Source of the DNA: Lachnospiraceae bacterium
Lineage (GTDB): Bacteria > Bacillota > Clostridia > Lachnospirales > Lachnospiraceae
Length of the DNA: 64,000 bases
Reading direction: 5' to 3'
Assembly: GCA_910575565.1 (NCBI GenBank)
Contig: CAJTFL010000008.1
Coordinates: 74,179 to 138,178 of the forward strand
Position numbers and translations under genes: made by a program. Under the pieces are notes generated by a model. The model had not been told where the DNA came from, did not search any database, and was given only the letters and a program-made list of their open reading frames with translations. Position 1 is the stretch's first letter, and each line of letters starts with the position of its first letter. Below, piece after piece: positions 53,555 through 61,293 of this stretch.

Positions 53555-54382
53555 CTATGTTAAGTCTTCCGAGAATCTCATGCTGACTTCGATTCTTGAA
53601 ATTAATAGGTATCTCTGAGTGTCTCCCAGGGGCAATTCCTTAATCTGTTCAATAATCCGTTTCAATGACGCTTCATCCGGCACGATGATGTAGCGGATAT
53701 CCTCCCAATCGAAATTAAGCCAGGTTTCCTTATGGTCAAGCAAGGCCTGGGAGTAATAATTTTTTGCCTTTTCGGTTGCCCCGCTTTCCGCCAGCGTTAA
53801 TGTTAAGGTGTCCGGAAAGTTTGCTGACGGGATGAAACGCCATTCGCATTCATCCTGAAAGACGTATGGCTTTCTCGTCCCTTCGATTTCTTCTATCCCG
53901 GAGATGGGCTTCATATACATAAGTGCGCTTATCAGGTAATCCAGCAATACTTGGTCTTCGGGATGCACGGCTTTTTCTGTGCGGTAGTACTGGGAAAAAG
54001 CGGTTTTAAAATCATTTGCCAATGGGGACAGGGGATTGATATAATGTATGGGCTGTACATTGAATTTGCTGATAATTGCCTGCTTGTCTAAAGCGATGCC
54101 GTATCTTCCGTAGCGTGACATATGGCCGTTGACCTTTGAAAGGGGAATGTCACAAAAGCACGTCATGGGGAAGGCGATTTTATGTAATCCCTCGATCCTT
54201 AAGTAATCCAAGGGTTCAATGACATATCGGGGGATGATTGCCTGGTTCTTTAGGATCATTTCCAAAAATTCCGGCTCTTTCATATAATTGCATAAGATAT
54301 TTGCGCTGTTGTTCCATTTTAGGCGATCTGGCAGTTTTGCCGTGCCTTGTAATTGCGTTGTATCCTTCAATAAATTTCCCAC
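53555..54382 (-). CDS. AbiGi-like abortive infection protein
   Basis: 275 aa with a GTG start at 54382; a TTG four codons later has a somewhat better ribosome site (GGTGGG). It contains the family pattern AFPMTCFCDIPLSKVNGHMS followed by RYGRYGIALDKQAI, and later FQDECEWRFIPSA and DIRYIIVPDEAS. AbiGi is the presumed antitoxin or regulator of AbiGii, encoded 24 bases downstream. Confidence 0.65.
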   Translation of the reverse strand: MGNLLKDTTQLQGTAKLPDRLKWNNSANILCNYMKEPEFLEMILKNQAIIPRYVIEPLDYLRIEGLHKIAFPMTCFCDIPLSKVNGHMSRYGRYGIALDKQAIISKFNVQPIHYINPLSPLANDFKTAFSQYYRTEKAVHPEDQVLLDYLISALMYMKPISGIEEIEGTRKPYVFQDECEWRFIPSANFPDTLTLTLAESGATEKAKNYYSQALLDHKETWLNFDWEDIRYIIVPDEASLKRIIEQIKELPLGDTQRYLLISRIEVSMRFSEDLT

Positions 54383-54701
54383 CTTTGTATGCCGCGGTTA
54401 AATTTGCTGCCTGCAGATCCATTATAAAGAAAAAACGGAATAATGGCAAGGGATTCCGGTTGCAAGGATGTAATTTCAGATTAGGCGGCATAGCCCCGAT
54501 TGCAAGGGCTGTACTGTCTTTTCGCGTTTCCATGCGTCTTGCCGTTTCGGCTGCGTGGCAGAAAGAAAATTATATTGAAGGAGATAGCCTGCTGCCCCCT
54601 CTCCAAAAGTGTGGTATAATTTTTGAAAAGGTTTTGGATTTGATGTAGTATTTGCCGCTGAAACTGTAGTATATAGGTGAAGCCGGAAAGGAGGCGGTGT
54701 G
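54383..54701 (+). other. Divergent intergenic region between abiG-like and sigma factor genes
   Basis: 319 bases with no gene. An extended -10 (TGGTATAAT, TATAAT at 54615-54620) points right, with a poor -35, 82 bases before the sigma factor start. No clear promoter for the leftward abi pair was found. Confidence 0.45.
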
Positions 54702-55262
54702 ATGATAGAAGATGAAAAAATTATTGAACTGTTTTTTGTGCGTTCAGAACAGGGCATACGGGAGCTGGATATAAAATACGGTAAAGTTTTCCACAAGTTA
54801 TCGTATAACATTTTAAACAGCAGGCAAGACGCGGAGGAGTGCGTCAATGACGCTTACTTAGGAGCCTGGAACGCAATCCCCCCGGCGAAGCCGAGCCCGC
54901 TGCTGGCCTTTATCTGTAAAATCGTTCGGAACACTTCACTGAAAATCCATTACAGAAAGGAAGCAGCTAAACGAAACAGCACTTACACGATTGCTATGGA
55001 GGAAATCGAAGCCTGTATAGCAGACCCCAACACAGTGGAAGCCGAGATTGAAGCCAGAGAGTTAGCACGTATCATGGAAAGTTTTCTGGACACGCTGACT
55101 GTTGAAAACCGCGTTATCTTCATGCGCCGCTATTGGTTTTTGGATAGCTGTAAGGACATAGCCGAGTTTGTAGGGCTTACGGAGAAAAACATCTCTGTCC
55201 GGCTGAGCCGTATCCGTCAGAAAATGAAAAGCTATTTAGCGGAAAGAGAGGTATTTGTATGA
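54702..55262 (+). CDS. ECF-type RNA polymerase sigma factor
   Basis: 186 aa from the ATG at 54702 (AAAGGAGG seven bases upstream). Sigma2 includes YNILNSRQDAEECVNDAYLG (the DAEE-type core-binding helix) and sigma4 includes WFLDSCKDIAEFVGLTEKNI then SVRLSRIRQKMKSYL (helix-turn-helix). It overlaps by four bases the gene for a membrane protein that is probably its anti-sigma or sensor partner. Confidence 0.88.
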   Translation: MIEDEKIIELFFVRSEQGIRELDIKYGKVFHKLSYNILNSRQDAEECVNDAYLGAWNAIPPAKPSPLLAFICKIVRNTSLKIHYRKEAAKRNSTYTIAMEEIEACIADPNTVEAEIEARELARIMESFLDTLTVENRVIFMRRYWFLDSCKDIAEFVGLTEKNISVRLSRIRQKMKSYLAEREVFV

Positions 55263-56242
55263 ATGCAAAGAAGTTTTCCGAAGCCATGAGTGAGCTTGAT
55301 GCCAAGTATGTTGATGAAGCCATCAATTATAAAAGGAAAACTAAGAAACCCATTTGGGCTAAATGGGGAGCTATTGCAGCTTGTTTGTGTCTTGTATTGT
55401 CTGGCGGCTTTCTGTATCAGGCTGAAAACCGTTATCCAATGAAAGAAGTCGCAAGTACAAATAACGGTGATTCAGCAGAAATATATACACTGCCGCATTG
55501 GGAAGATATGGAGATTTACAACCAGTATCCTCAAATTATCATCAATGAATTAGAGTATCAAGCAAATTGGGGAGAGGTTTCTGCAAGTCAGCTAGGTGTG
55601 GAGCTGGGCAATATTACCGCATATGGTTGGGATGAATATGCGAATATTGCCGGAGAGGATGCAATCCGTTATTGCAATGCAGCCATTTATGAAATTCAAA
55701 ATATATCTGCTCAATGCGCTGTCGCAGTTCAGTATGAGGGTACAAGTGCCTATTATGCTGCTGTAAATAATTTTTATCATCCAGACACATTAGGAGAATT
55801 TATAGAAGACATAAACCTCAAAGATACGCTGATTGTCAACTGGGCTTCCTATGAATACCATAAACCTATTAGCAAAGATACCGAAGTCCGCTTTGAAAAT
55901 GTAGACATAAGTAAGGTTTTTGATTTGCTATTATCTAATGGGGAAGCTGTAAATGAATATAGCGACTTTGATAATGAGCAGCCAGAAGAACTTTTAGACA
56001 TTTGTGTTAGCGTTCCTATCCTTGGATATGAGAATATTAGTCTTAGTGTCCGTGAAGAGGGGTATATCATTACCAATATTTTATCAACAGGAAAAAAATT
56101 TTTTGTGGGTGAAGAAAATACGCAGGCATTTGTCGATTATGTTTTGAAAGAGTGTAGCGGTTATGAGGTTGTATACACGCTTGATCCGGATGAAGTTGGC
56201 ATGCCACACCCATTATCTGCCGAAGCAGGAAATACTGGATGA
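55259..56242 (+). CDS. Membrane protein paired with the sigma factor (putative anti-sigma factor)
   Basis: 327 aa. A short cytoplasmic N-terminus (MNAKKFSEAMSELDAKYVDE), one membrane helix (about 35-53: WGAIAACLCLVLSGGFLYQ) and a long extracytoplasmic domain. The ATGA overlap and topology suit the anti-sigma/sensor of the ECF factor. No ZAS zinc motif (HxxxCxxC) is present. A leftover frame after its stop (about 56232-56309, EILDDLLELIKAMQQKSIDL) may be the tail of a deleted gene. Confidence 0.7.
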   Translation: MNAKKFSEAMSELDAKYVDEAINYKRKTKKPIWAKWGAIAACLCLVLSGGFLYQAENRYPMKEVASTNNGDSAEIYTLPHWEDMEIYNQYPQIIINELEYQANWGEVSASQLGVELGNITAYGWDEYANIAGEDAIRYCNAAIYEIQNISAQCAVAVQYEGTSAYYAAVNNFYHPDTLGEFIEDINLKDTLIVNWASYEYHKPISKDTEVRFENVDISKVFDLLLSNGEAVNEYSDFDNEQPEELLDICVSVPILGYENISLSVREEGYIITNILSTGKKFFVGEENTQAFVDYVLKECSGYEVVYTLDPDEVGMPHPLSAEAGNTG

Positions 56243-56338
56243 CCTTTTGGAACTGATTAAGGCAATGCAGCAAAAATCCATAGATCTTGGCTGCGATATG
56301 GTTGTCTGACAATGTGAATATAGAAAGTAGGAACGGAA

Positions 56339-56917
56339 ATGAGTATTTTATTTGAGCTTTTTCTTATTTTTGCAAAAATTGGTTTATTTACCTTTGGCGG
56401 CGGCTACGCCATGCTCTCGCTGATAGAGAACAACTGCGTCGAAAAAAAGAAGTGGATTACCCATGATGAAATGATGAATGTGACCGTTATTGCCGAGTCC
56501 ACGCCAGGCCCCATTGCCATTAACTGTGCTACCTTTGTAGGCTTCAAGCAGGCTGGTCTTTTGGGCGCATTGATTGCTACATTTGGAATGGTATTTCCAT
56601 CTTTTGTGATTATTTATACCGTCTCAATGTTCTTAGATAACTTTCTGGAAATTACGTTAATTGCCAATGCATTTAAAGGGATTAAAGTCGCAGTCGGCAT
56701 TTTAGTATTGGATGCGGCAATCACAATGATTAGGAAGATGCACAGGAGAGTTCTGCCAAAAGTGATTATGCTATGTTCTTTTGCAGCCATGCTGCTTATC
56801 AACATTTTTGCCTGGGATTTTTCATCTATCGCACTTATGCTTGTGGCGGCTGCCATCAGCCTTGCCATCTTCTGCGTTAAGGGTAAGCCAGGGCAGGAAG
56901 GTGGTGCTGAGAAATGA
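56339..56917 (+). CDS. Chromate transporter-family protein, first half-subunit
   Basis: 192 aa, one CHR domain with about six helices. Motifs are FAKIGLFTFGGGYAMLSLIE, VTVIAESTPGPIAINCATFV and GALIATFGMVFPSFVII. Two short CHR proteins acting together (heterodimer) are common in Firmicutes. Chromate efflux is the family name function, but the real substrate in an anaerobe is uncertain. It overlaps the partner by four bases. Confidence 0.88.
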   Translation: MSILFELFLIFAKIGLFTFGGGYAMLSLIENNCVEKKKWITHDEMMNVTVIAESTPGPIAINCATFVGFKQAGLLGALIATFGMVFPSFVIIYTVSMFLDNFLEITLIANAFKGIKVAVGILVLDAAITMIRKMHRRVLPKVIMLCSFAAMLLINIFAWDFSSIALMLVAAAISLAIFCVKGKPGQEGGAEK

Positions 56918-57456
56918 TTTATCTGGATTTGCTTTTCGGCTTTCTGCGGGTAGGCTGCTTTGCATTTGGCGGCGCTTATGGAGCCATTCCTCTTATTCGT
57001 GATGTGGTTTTGTCTTATGGCTGGATGACGGATGAGGCGCTGACTTATATGATTGCCATCAGCGAAAGCACGCCTGGACCTATCATGGTCAATCTTGCAA
57101 CTTATGTCGGCAGCAGTCAAGGCGGGTTGTTAGGAGCCATTATTGCCACCCTTGCGGTTGTCCTTCCCTCATTTATCATTATTCTTCTGGTAATGGCCTG
57201 TTTAAAAAATGCATTGAAGAACAAATATATTCAAGCTGTTCTTCGTGGATTAAAGCCTTGTATTATTGGCATAATTTTTGCAACGGGTGTATTTATGGCC
57301 GTTAATCACGCCATAGCAGATACCCGAGCCGGCATCATTGCCATTGTATTAGCAGCAATTACGTTCGGTAGCAAACCCGTACTGAAAAAGAAAATTTCTC
57401 CCATTTTGCTTATCCTATTATCAGCTTGTACGGGCATGGTGGTTTACGGAGTATAG
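56914..57456 (+). CDS. Chromate transporter-family protein, second half-subunit
   Basis: 180 aa with the same CHR pattern: FGFLRVGCFAFGGAYGAIPL, AISESTPGPIMVNLATYVGS and LPSFIIILLVMACL. Together with the preceding gene it corresponds to the two halves of long ChrA proteins. Confidence 0.88.
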   Translation: MIYLDLLFGFLRVGCFAFGGAYGAIPLIRDVVLSYGWMTDEALTYMIAISESTPGPIMVNLATYVGSSQGGLLGAIIATLAVVLPSFIIILLVMACLKNALKNKYIQAVLRGLKPCIIGIIFATGVFMAVNHAIADTRAGIIAIVLAAITFGSKPVLKKKISPILLILLSACTGMVVYGV

Positions 57457-57586
57457 ATAATGCAGGCGGGTAAGGTAAAACGCAATATGAATAATAGACG
57501 TACATATATTTTTGTTTCGTGAGAAAAGCAAAGTAAATTAGGCCTTTTTTGTTCTGTATGGGTTATAATATCCATAAATTGCACGC

Positions 57587-57632
57587 AAAAGTCCGGCTAA
57601 GTTCCCAGTGGATAGAGAACTGGCCGGATTTT
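57587..57632. terminator. Convergent terminator between chromate transporter and methyltransferase genes
   Basis: GTCCGGC (57591-57597) pairs with GCCGGAT (57623-57629) and AGTTC (57600-57604) with GAACT (57617-57621), with A-run and T-run on the two sides. Confidence 0.8.
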
Positions 57633-57683
57633 TCCGTCCATATCAGTGCCTTCCTAATTCGGCCTTTTGGGCTGTTTTGCTGC

Positions 57684-58547
57684 TTATTCCATTTCCCATC
57701 TTCCGGAAGCCCCGCAGGGCAGCACCAGCCCGGTGGAGGATACGGGAAGGCCTACTTCATCTGCGCTGACCTTTCCGCCCCGTGTTTTCCCGATTTCTAT
57801 GGACAGCATATAGGAAAGCACGGAAGGGGCCAGCCCGGTGGTGTAGGAATTGATCAGGAAAAACAGAGGCTCCTTGGACAGCAGCTTGGCGCAAAGGCTG
57901 ACCAAGTGATGGATGCAGTCCTCAATCTTCCAGGTTTCGCCCTTTGGCCCTCTTCCGTAGGAAGGGGGATCCATGATGATCCCGTCGTAGCGGTTTCCCC
58001 TGCGGATTTCCCGCTCCACAAATTTTATGCAGTCGTCTACCAGCCAGCGGACAGGGGCATTCTCCAGCCCGCTGGCCTTGGCGTTTTCCTTCGCCCAGCC
58101 CACCATGCCTTTAGAGGCGTCCACGTGAGTTACCGAGGCCCCGGCTCTGGCGGCGGCTAAGGTGGCTCCGCCGGTATAGGCGAATAAATTTAAGATTTTT
58201 ACCGGCCTTCCCGCCTTCCTGATTTTGTCCCCGAACCAGTCCCAGTTTACCGCCTGCTCCGGGAACAGGCCGGTGTGCTTGAAACTGAAGGGCTTTAATT
58301 GGAAGGTAAGCTCCCCGTAATGGATGGCCCATTGGGCAGGCAAGTCGAAAAATTCCCATTCCCCGCCGCCTTTTGAGCTTCTGTGGTAATGGGCATTGGG
58401 TTTTTTCCAGCCCTTTAGCGTCCGCTCCGTGTCCCAGATTACTTGAGGATCAGGGCGGATCAGCAGGTAATCCCCCCAGCGCTCCAGTTTTTCGCCTTTT
58501 GAGCAGTCAATGACTTCATAATCGTTCCAGCCTGTCGCTTTCCACAT
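57684..58547 (-). CDS. Class I SAM-dependent rRNA methyltransferase (RlmI/RlmK-like catalytic domain)
   Basis: 287 aa from the ATG at 58547, favoured because GGAAAGGAT precedes it. SAM-binding motif I is LNLFAYTGGATLAAARAGAS, motif II is VTHVDASKGMVGWAKENAKA, and the catalytic motif is MDPPSYGRG. The wing AFIG-like PUA domain of RlmI is absent, as in other Clostridial homologues. It probably methylates 23S rRNA cytosine or guanine; the exact position cannot be told. A 25-bp repeat array lies in its upstream region. Confidence 0.82.
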   Translation of the reverse strand: MWKATGWNDYEVIDCSKGEKLERWGDYLLIRPDPQVIWDTERTLKGWKKPNAHYHRSSKGGGEWEFFDLPAQWAIHYGELTFQLKPFSFKHTGLFPEQAVNWDWFGDKIRKAGRPVKILNLFAYTGGATLAAARAGASVTHVDASKGMVGWAKENAKASGLENAPVRWLVDDCIKFVEREIRRGNRYDGIIMDPPSYGRGPKGETWKIEDCIHHLVSLCAKLLSKEPLFFLINSYTTGLAPSVLSYMLSIEIGKTRGGKVSADEVGLPVSSTGLVLPCGASGRWEME

Positions 58548-58575
58548 ATTAATATCCTTTCCTAAGAGATAATTG

Positions 58576-58716
58576 TCGCCAGTGGCGATTAAGGTAAGTA
58601 TCGTTAATGGCAATGAAAATAATTACTGCCAATGGTCATTAAGGTAAACATTGCTAATAGCAATCAAGGCAAACATCGCCAATGGTTATTAAGATAAACA
58701 CTGTCAACGGCAATTC
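58576..58716. repeat. 25-bp tandem repeat array with dyad units
   Basis: Five and a half units of exactly 25 bases (starts 58576, 58601, 58626, 58651, 58676, 58701), each with a core like TCGCCAATGGCAATTAAGG whose GCCANTGGC part is a small palindrome. It lies 29-169 bases upstream of the methyltransferase start. Units differ at several positions. No spacer/repeat alternation as in CRISPR. Confidence 0.8.
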
Positions 58717-58730
58717 GTTTCATTATGTAT

Positions 58731-58773
58731 GGCAGCTTCCCCGGCCGCAGGAAAGCGGTGAGGAGCTTTTTTG
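58731..58773 (+). terminator. Possible hairpin with T-run upstream of the methyltransferase
   Basis: AGCTTCC with GGAGCT and an inner GCCGC/GCGG stem, followed by TTTTTT on the plus strand. No plus-strand gene precedes it, so its role is unclear. It could be the end of an unannotated short RNA or a remnant. Confidence 0.3.
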
Positions 58774-58880
58774 ATTATATCTGAGGCGGGGCGGATGGTC
58801 AAGCTTTCGGCGAGATAAAGATATGGAATTTTAGTGGGATATTATATGGAAAAGGTTTGAGAGTCCTTTGTTTTTATGAG

Positions 58881-58964
58881 AATAGTTCAGCCAGTGGAAG
58901 CCGATGGATGAAAATTCGTGCGAGCATGATTTTCATCCATGCGGTTCCCGCTGGCTGAACTATT
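58881..58964. repeat. Hairpin repeat copy 2, intact (84 bp)
   Basis: AATAGTTCAGCCAG (58881-58894) and CTGGCTGAACTATT (58951-58964) are perfect complements, with an inner GATGGATGAAAAT/ATTTTCATCCAT stem. The whole can fold into one long hairpin. A split copy lies at 34967-35215. In both places it precedes a switch module. Confidence 0.8.
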
Positions 58965-58993
58965 GTGTGCAAAATTAATTTCATTGGGTTTGT

Positions 58994-59009
58994 CAAGTGA
59001 AATCACTTG
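58994..59009. promoter_or_regulatory. 16-bp palindrome
   Basis: CAAGTGA-AA-TCACTTG is a perfect dyad just upstream of the Maff2 remnant. It may be an old operator. Confidence 0.35.
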
Positions 59010-59043
59010 GCGATGTTGCATAGGACTGGTGTCTGTAACATTT

Positions 59044-59174
59044 ATGGCATTTTTAACAGTACAGTTAGCGTTTTACAGCTCCTCGCAGCAGCATTTGGAG
59101 CCAGACTTGGTATCTGGGACGCGCTTAAACTTCTGAAGGGTTATGGAAGCGATGGCTATGGTGCGAAAGAGTAA
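59044..59174 (+). pseudogene. Maff2-family mobile-element protein remnant
   Basis: ATG at 59044 reads MAF, then a one-base loss shifts the frame. The rest reads NSTVSVLQLLAAAFGARLGI and WDALKLLKGYGSDGYGAKE before a stop. This is the N-terminal pattern of Maff2 proteins, small membrane proteins encoded in conjugative elements of Clostridia. It marks the former presence of an integrative conjugative element. Confidence 0.65.
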
Positions 59175-59283
59175 GGCGCATATTGGGCATGGTTTTTTAT
59201 ATGAACACATATTTGTTTTATGGGTGTAAGTTAGTGTTGGCTAATCAAATATTAGAAACCGCTATTTAAAAAGGGGAAAAATA
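59175..59283. other. Intergenic DNA before switch B
   Basis: AT-rich; no gene or repeat recognised. Confidence 0.4.
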
Positions 59284-59316
59284 AAGCGTCTGGCAAGTTC
59301 GCCAGGCGTTTTTTCG
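59284..59316. terminator. Terminator abutting the left repeat of switch B
   Basis: AAGCGTCTGGC pairs with GCCAGGCGTT around AAGTTC, followed by TTTTT. It closely matches the hairpin at the same place in switch A. In the present orientation the segment B promoter runs straight into it. Confidence 0.8.
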
Positions 59317-59337
59317 TGGATTCCTCCAATCTGCGAA
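59312..59337 (+). repeat. Left 26-bp inverted repeat (IRL) of switch B; recombination core site
   Basis: Arm TTCGTGGATTC, centre CTC, arm CAATCTGCGAA. It differs from the switch A site only at two positions in and next to the centre (CTCC-A against CCCC-G). The reverse complement is at 61294-61319. Confidence 0.9.
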
Positions 59338-59404
59338 AGGGAAAATCGCGGACTTTCTCGATAAAAAGAAGGGGTTTTGCTTTAATTATGATTACACTGA
59401 CGTA

Positions 59405-59433
59405 ATTCTACCACAGATCAAAAGGAATTGCTA
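59405..59433 (-). promoter_or_regulatory. Outward promoter of switch B (OFF orientation)
   Basis: On the minus strand TAGCAA (59433-59428), 17-base spacer, TAGAAT (59410-59405) with extended -10 TGG. Hexamers are identical to switch A although the spacers differ at about half the bases. It points to the left repeat and terminator, away from the polysaccharide genes. Confidence 0.7.
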
Positions 59434-59561
59434 CTAATTTTTTTCGATTTTTCTGTTAGGTTATGGGAATATGGGCTGAAATTGGAAGAAAACAGGGTTC
59501 GCTGGCAGGATTTAGGGTCAGATTTGTGGTCAAAATCCAACGAAAAGGAGAGGATAACAAG

Positions 59562-60923
59562 ATGGCAAGACACGGGGAAAACATAAGGAAGCGAAAGGAC
59601 GGACGATGGGAAGGGCGTTATTTGGCTTATAGCGAGGAAAAGGAGAAGTGGCTTTATCGCTCGGTCTATGGAAGAGCATACGAAGAAGCTAGGGAGAAAT
59701 TGCATTTTTGGAAAAATTCATTAAAGGAATCCGCTGCGGGGAGGATCGAAATGATGACAGCGGAGGATGTCCGGGAAAAGAGTGGTGTGGAAAGTAAAGC
59801 AGAGATTAGCGGTACAGACGGCAATGAAGGAAAGGGAAATGGCAGAGGAAGTTATTGCGGGGAAAGTGATTACAGGGAAAGTGATTACAGGGAAAGTGAT
59901 GGTCGAGAGCATGGGGGCGAAGGGAATAGCAACGGCGGGAGCGGCAAGGAAAATCCAGAAAATAAGTGTGCCTCAATAGAAATATATTTTTGGGCAGTGG
60001 CGGAGGAATGGCTGGCGAAGGTTCGGTTTGCCAGGAAAACTTCAACTTACATAAAATATTGGCTGATTTATAAAAACTACTTAGAAAAGCATTTCCGAAA
60101 TATGGAAATTTCTTTGGTTACTGACCGAACTGTTCAGGAAAAAATCCCTGCTTCTTTATCGGAAAGCATTGGAAAGAGTGTTTACTGTGTGCTGAACCAG
60201 ATTCTAAAATATGCATCGGAAAAATACGCTTTACGGTTAATGCCTCTGAAACGACAAATACCATATATGCCGAAAAGGACTGTGGAGACATTTTCCAGAA
60301 AAGAACAATCTGAACTGTTTGCCGTGCTTTACCAGGAAAGGGATGTATTTAAAACAGCCATTCTTTTATGCCTGTATACAGGATTACGGCTAGGGGAGCT
60401 GTGCGCATTAAAATGGGAAGATATCGATATGGAAAACCAGTTAATTGCAGTCAGGCGGACAGTGCAAAGGCTTTACGTGGAAGGGCATATGACAAAAACG
60501 GTTTTGCTGGAGACTGCGCCTAAAAGTGCATCTTCCCGGCGCGAAATCCCATTGCCCTCCGCTGTTTTTGCCCTGCTTAAGGCACTTCAAGAAGAAAACA
60601 AAAAAGAATATGTGTTCGGCGGGGACAAGCCGGTGGAACCAAGAACCATGCAGAACCATTTTAAACGCATATTGAAAAAAGCGGGGCTGTCTGACAAAAA
60701 TTTCCATGCCCTGCGTCATACATTTTCGACCAACTGCATAGAGGGCGGAACGGATGTAAAAAGCCTGAGTGAACTTCTGGGACATTCTGACGTGCAGATT
60801 ACCCTAAATCGATATGTGCATCCATCTATGGATACGAAACGCAGGCATTTAGATGCACTGGCGGGATTTTATGAACGAATGTGCGGACAGGGTGGCGGGA
60901 TGTGCAACGGGATGTGTGGTTAG
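59562..60923 (+). CDS. Tyrosine recombinase (invertase) of switch B
   Basis: 453 aa from the ATG at 59562 (AAGGAGAGG upstream; the frame opens further back without a site). Same domain order as the switch A enzyme, with identical stretches such as MARHGENIRKRKDGRWEGRY and LGHSDVQITLNRYVHPSMDT. Catalytic residues are R276, H382/R385, H408 and Y418. The linker is different and repeat-rich (GESDYRESDYRESDG). The overall divergence from the A enzyme is considerable outside the catalytic boxes, so the two may prefer their own sites. Confidence 0.88.
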   Translation: MARHGENIRKRKDGRWEGRYLAYSEEKEKWLYRSVYGRAYEEAREKLHFWKNSLKESAAGRIEMMTAEDVREKSGVESKAEISGTDGNEGKGNGRGSYCGESDYRESDYRESDGREHGGEGNSNGGSGKENPENKCASIEIYFWAVAEEWLAKVRFARKTSTYIKYWLIYKNYLEKHFRNMEISLVTDRTVQEKIPASLSESIGKSVYCVLNQILKYASEKYALRLMPLKRQIPYMPKRTVETFSRKEQSELFAVLYQERDVFKTAILLCLYTGLRLGELCALKWEDIDMENQLIAVRRTVQRLYVEGHMTKTVLLETAPKSASSRREIPLPSAVFALLKALQEENKKEYVFGGDKPVEPRTMQNHFKRILKKAGLSDKNFHALRHTFSTNCIEGGTDVKSLSELLGHSDVQITLNRYVHPSMDTKRRHLDALAGFYERMCGQGGGMCNGMCG

Positions 60924-60943
60924 AAGTGTGATCAGATGCGCGG

Positions 60944-61130
60944 CTGGATGTATGGTTTGGGGCGTGATTGGGTGTGTGGCTGGATGCGTGGTTTGGGGTG
61001 TGATTGGGTGTGTGGCTGGATGCGTGATTGAATGGATGACTGGATGTGCGATTGAATGTATGGCTGGATGTGTAGTTGGATATGCGGCTAATTGTGTGGC
61101 TGGATATGTAATTGAATATGCGACTGAATC
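60944..61130 (+). repeat. 36-bp minisatellite between recombinase B and the right repeat
   Basis: Units of the type GGCTGGATGCGTGGTTTGGG... recur about every 36 bases with 12-base subrepeats, decaying to the right. A frame overlapping the recombinase end (60853-61275) is open through the array and would give Cys/Val/Gly repeats, but no start signal supports it. The rest of 60924-61526 holds the right repeat and the palindrome only. Confidence 0.75.
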
Positions 61131-61293
61131 TATACTTAAATATGTAAATAATTTGTGGTCAAATTTGTGGTCAGTTTGGCGGAAAATCTTTTTGATAAGG
61201 AAAAGAAAAAGGGCAGGAGTGTCCGTATTTGTCGGTGTTTGCAAAGAATTTCAGGTGTTTAGGCGGTTAAAATAGGTTTGCCAAGTTAAAGAT

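Noticed and set aside
58576..58716. CRISPR array
   Set aside because: Units are contiguous 25-bp tandem repeats with no unique spacers and there are no cas genes.
60853..61275. Cys/Val/Gly repeat protein frame after recombinase B
   Set aside because: It overlaps the recombinase end, has no ribosome site, and is open only because the 36-bp array is a multiple of three.
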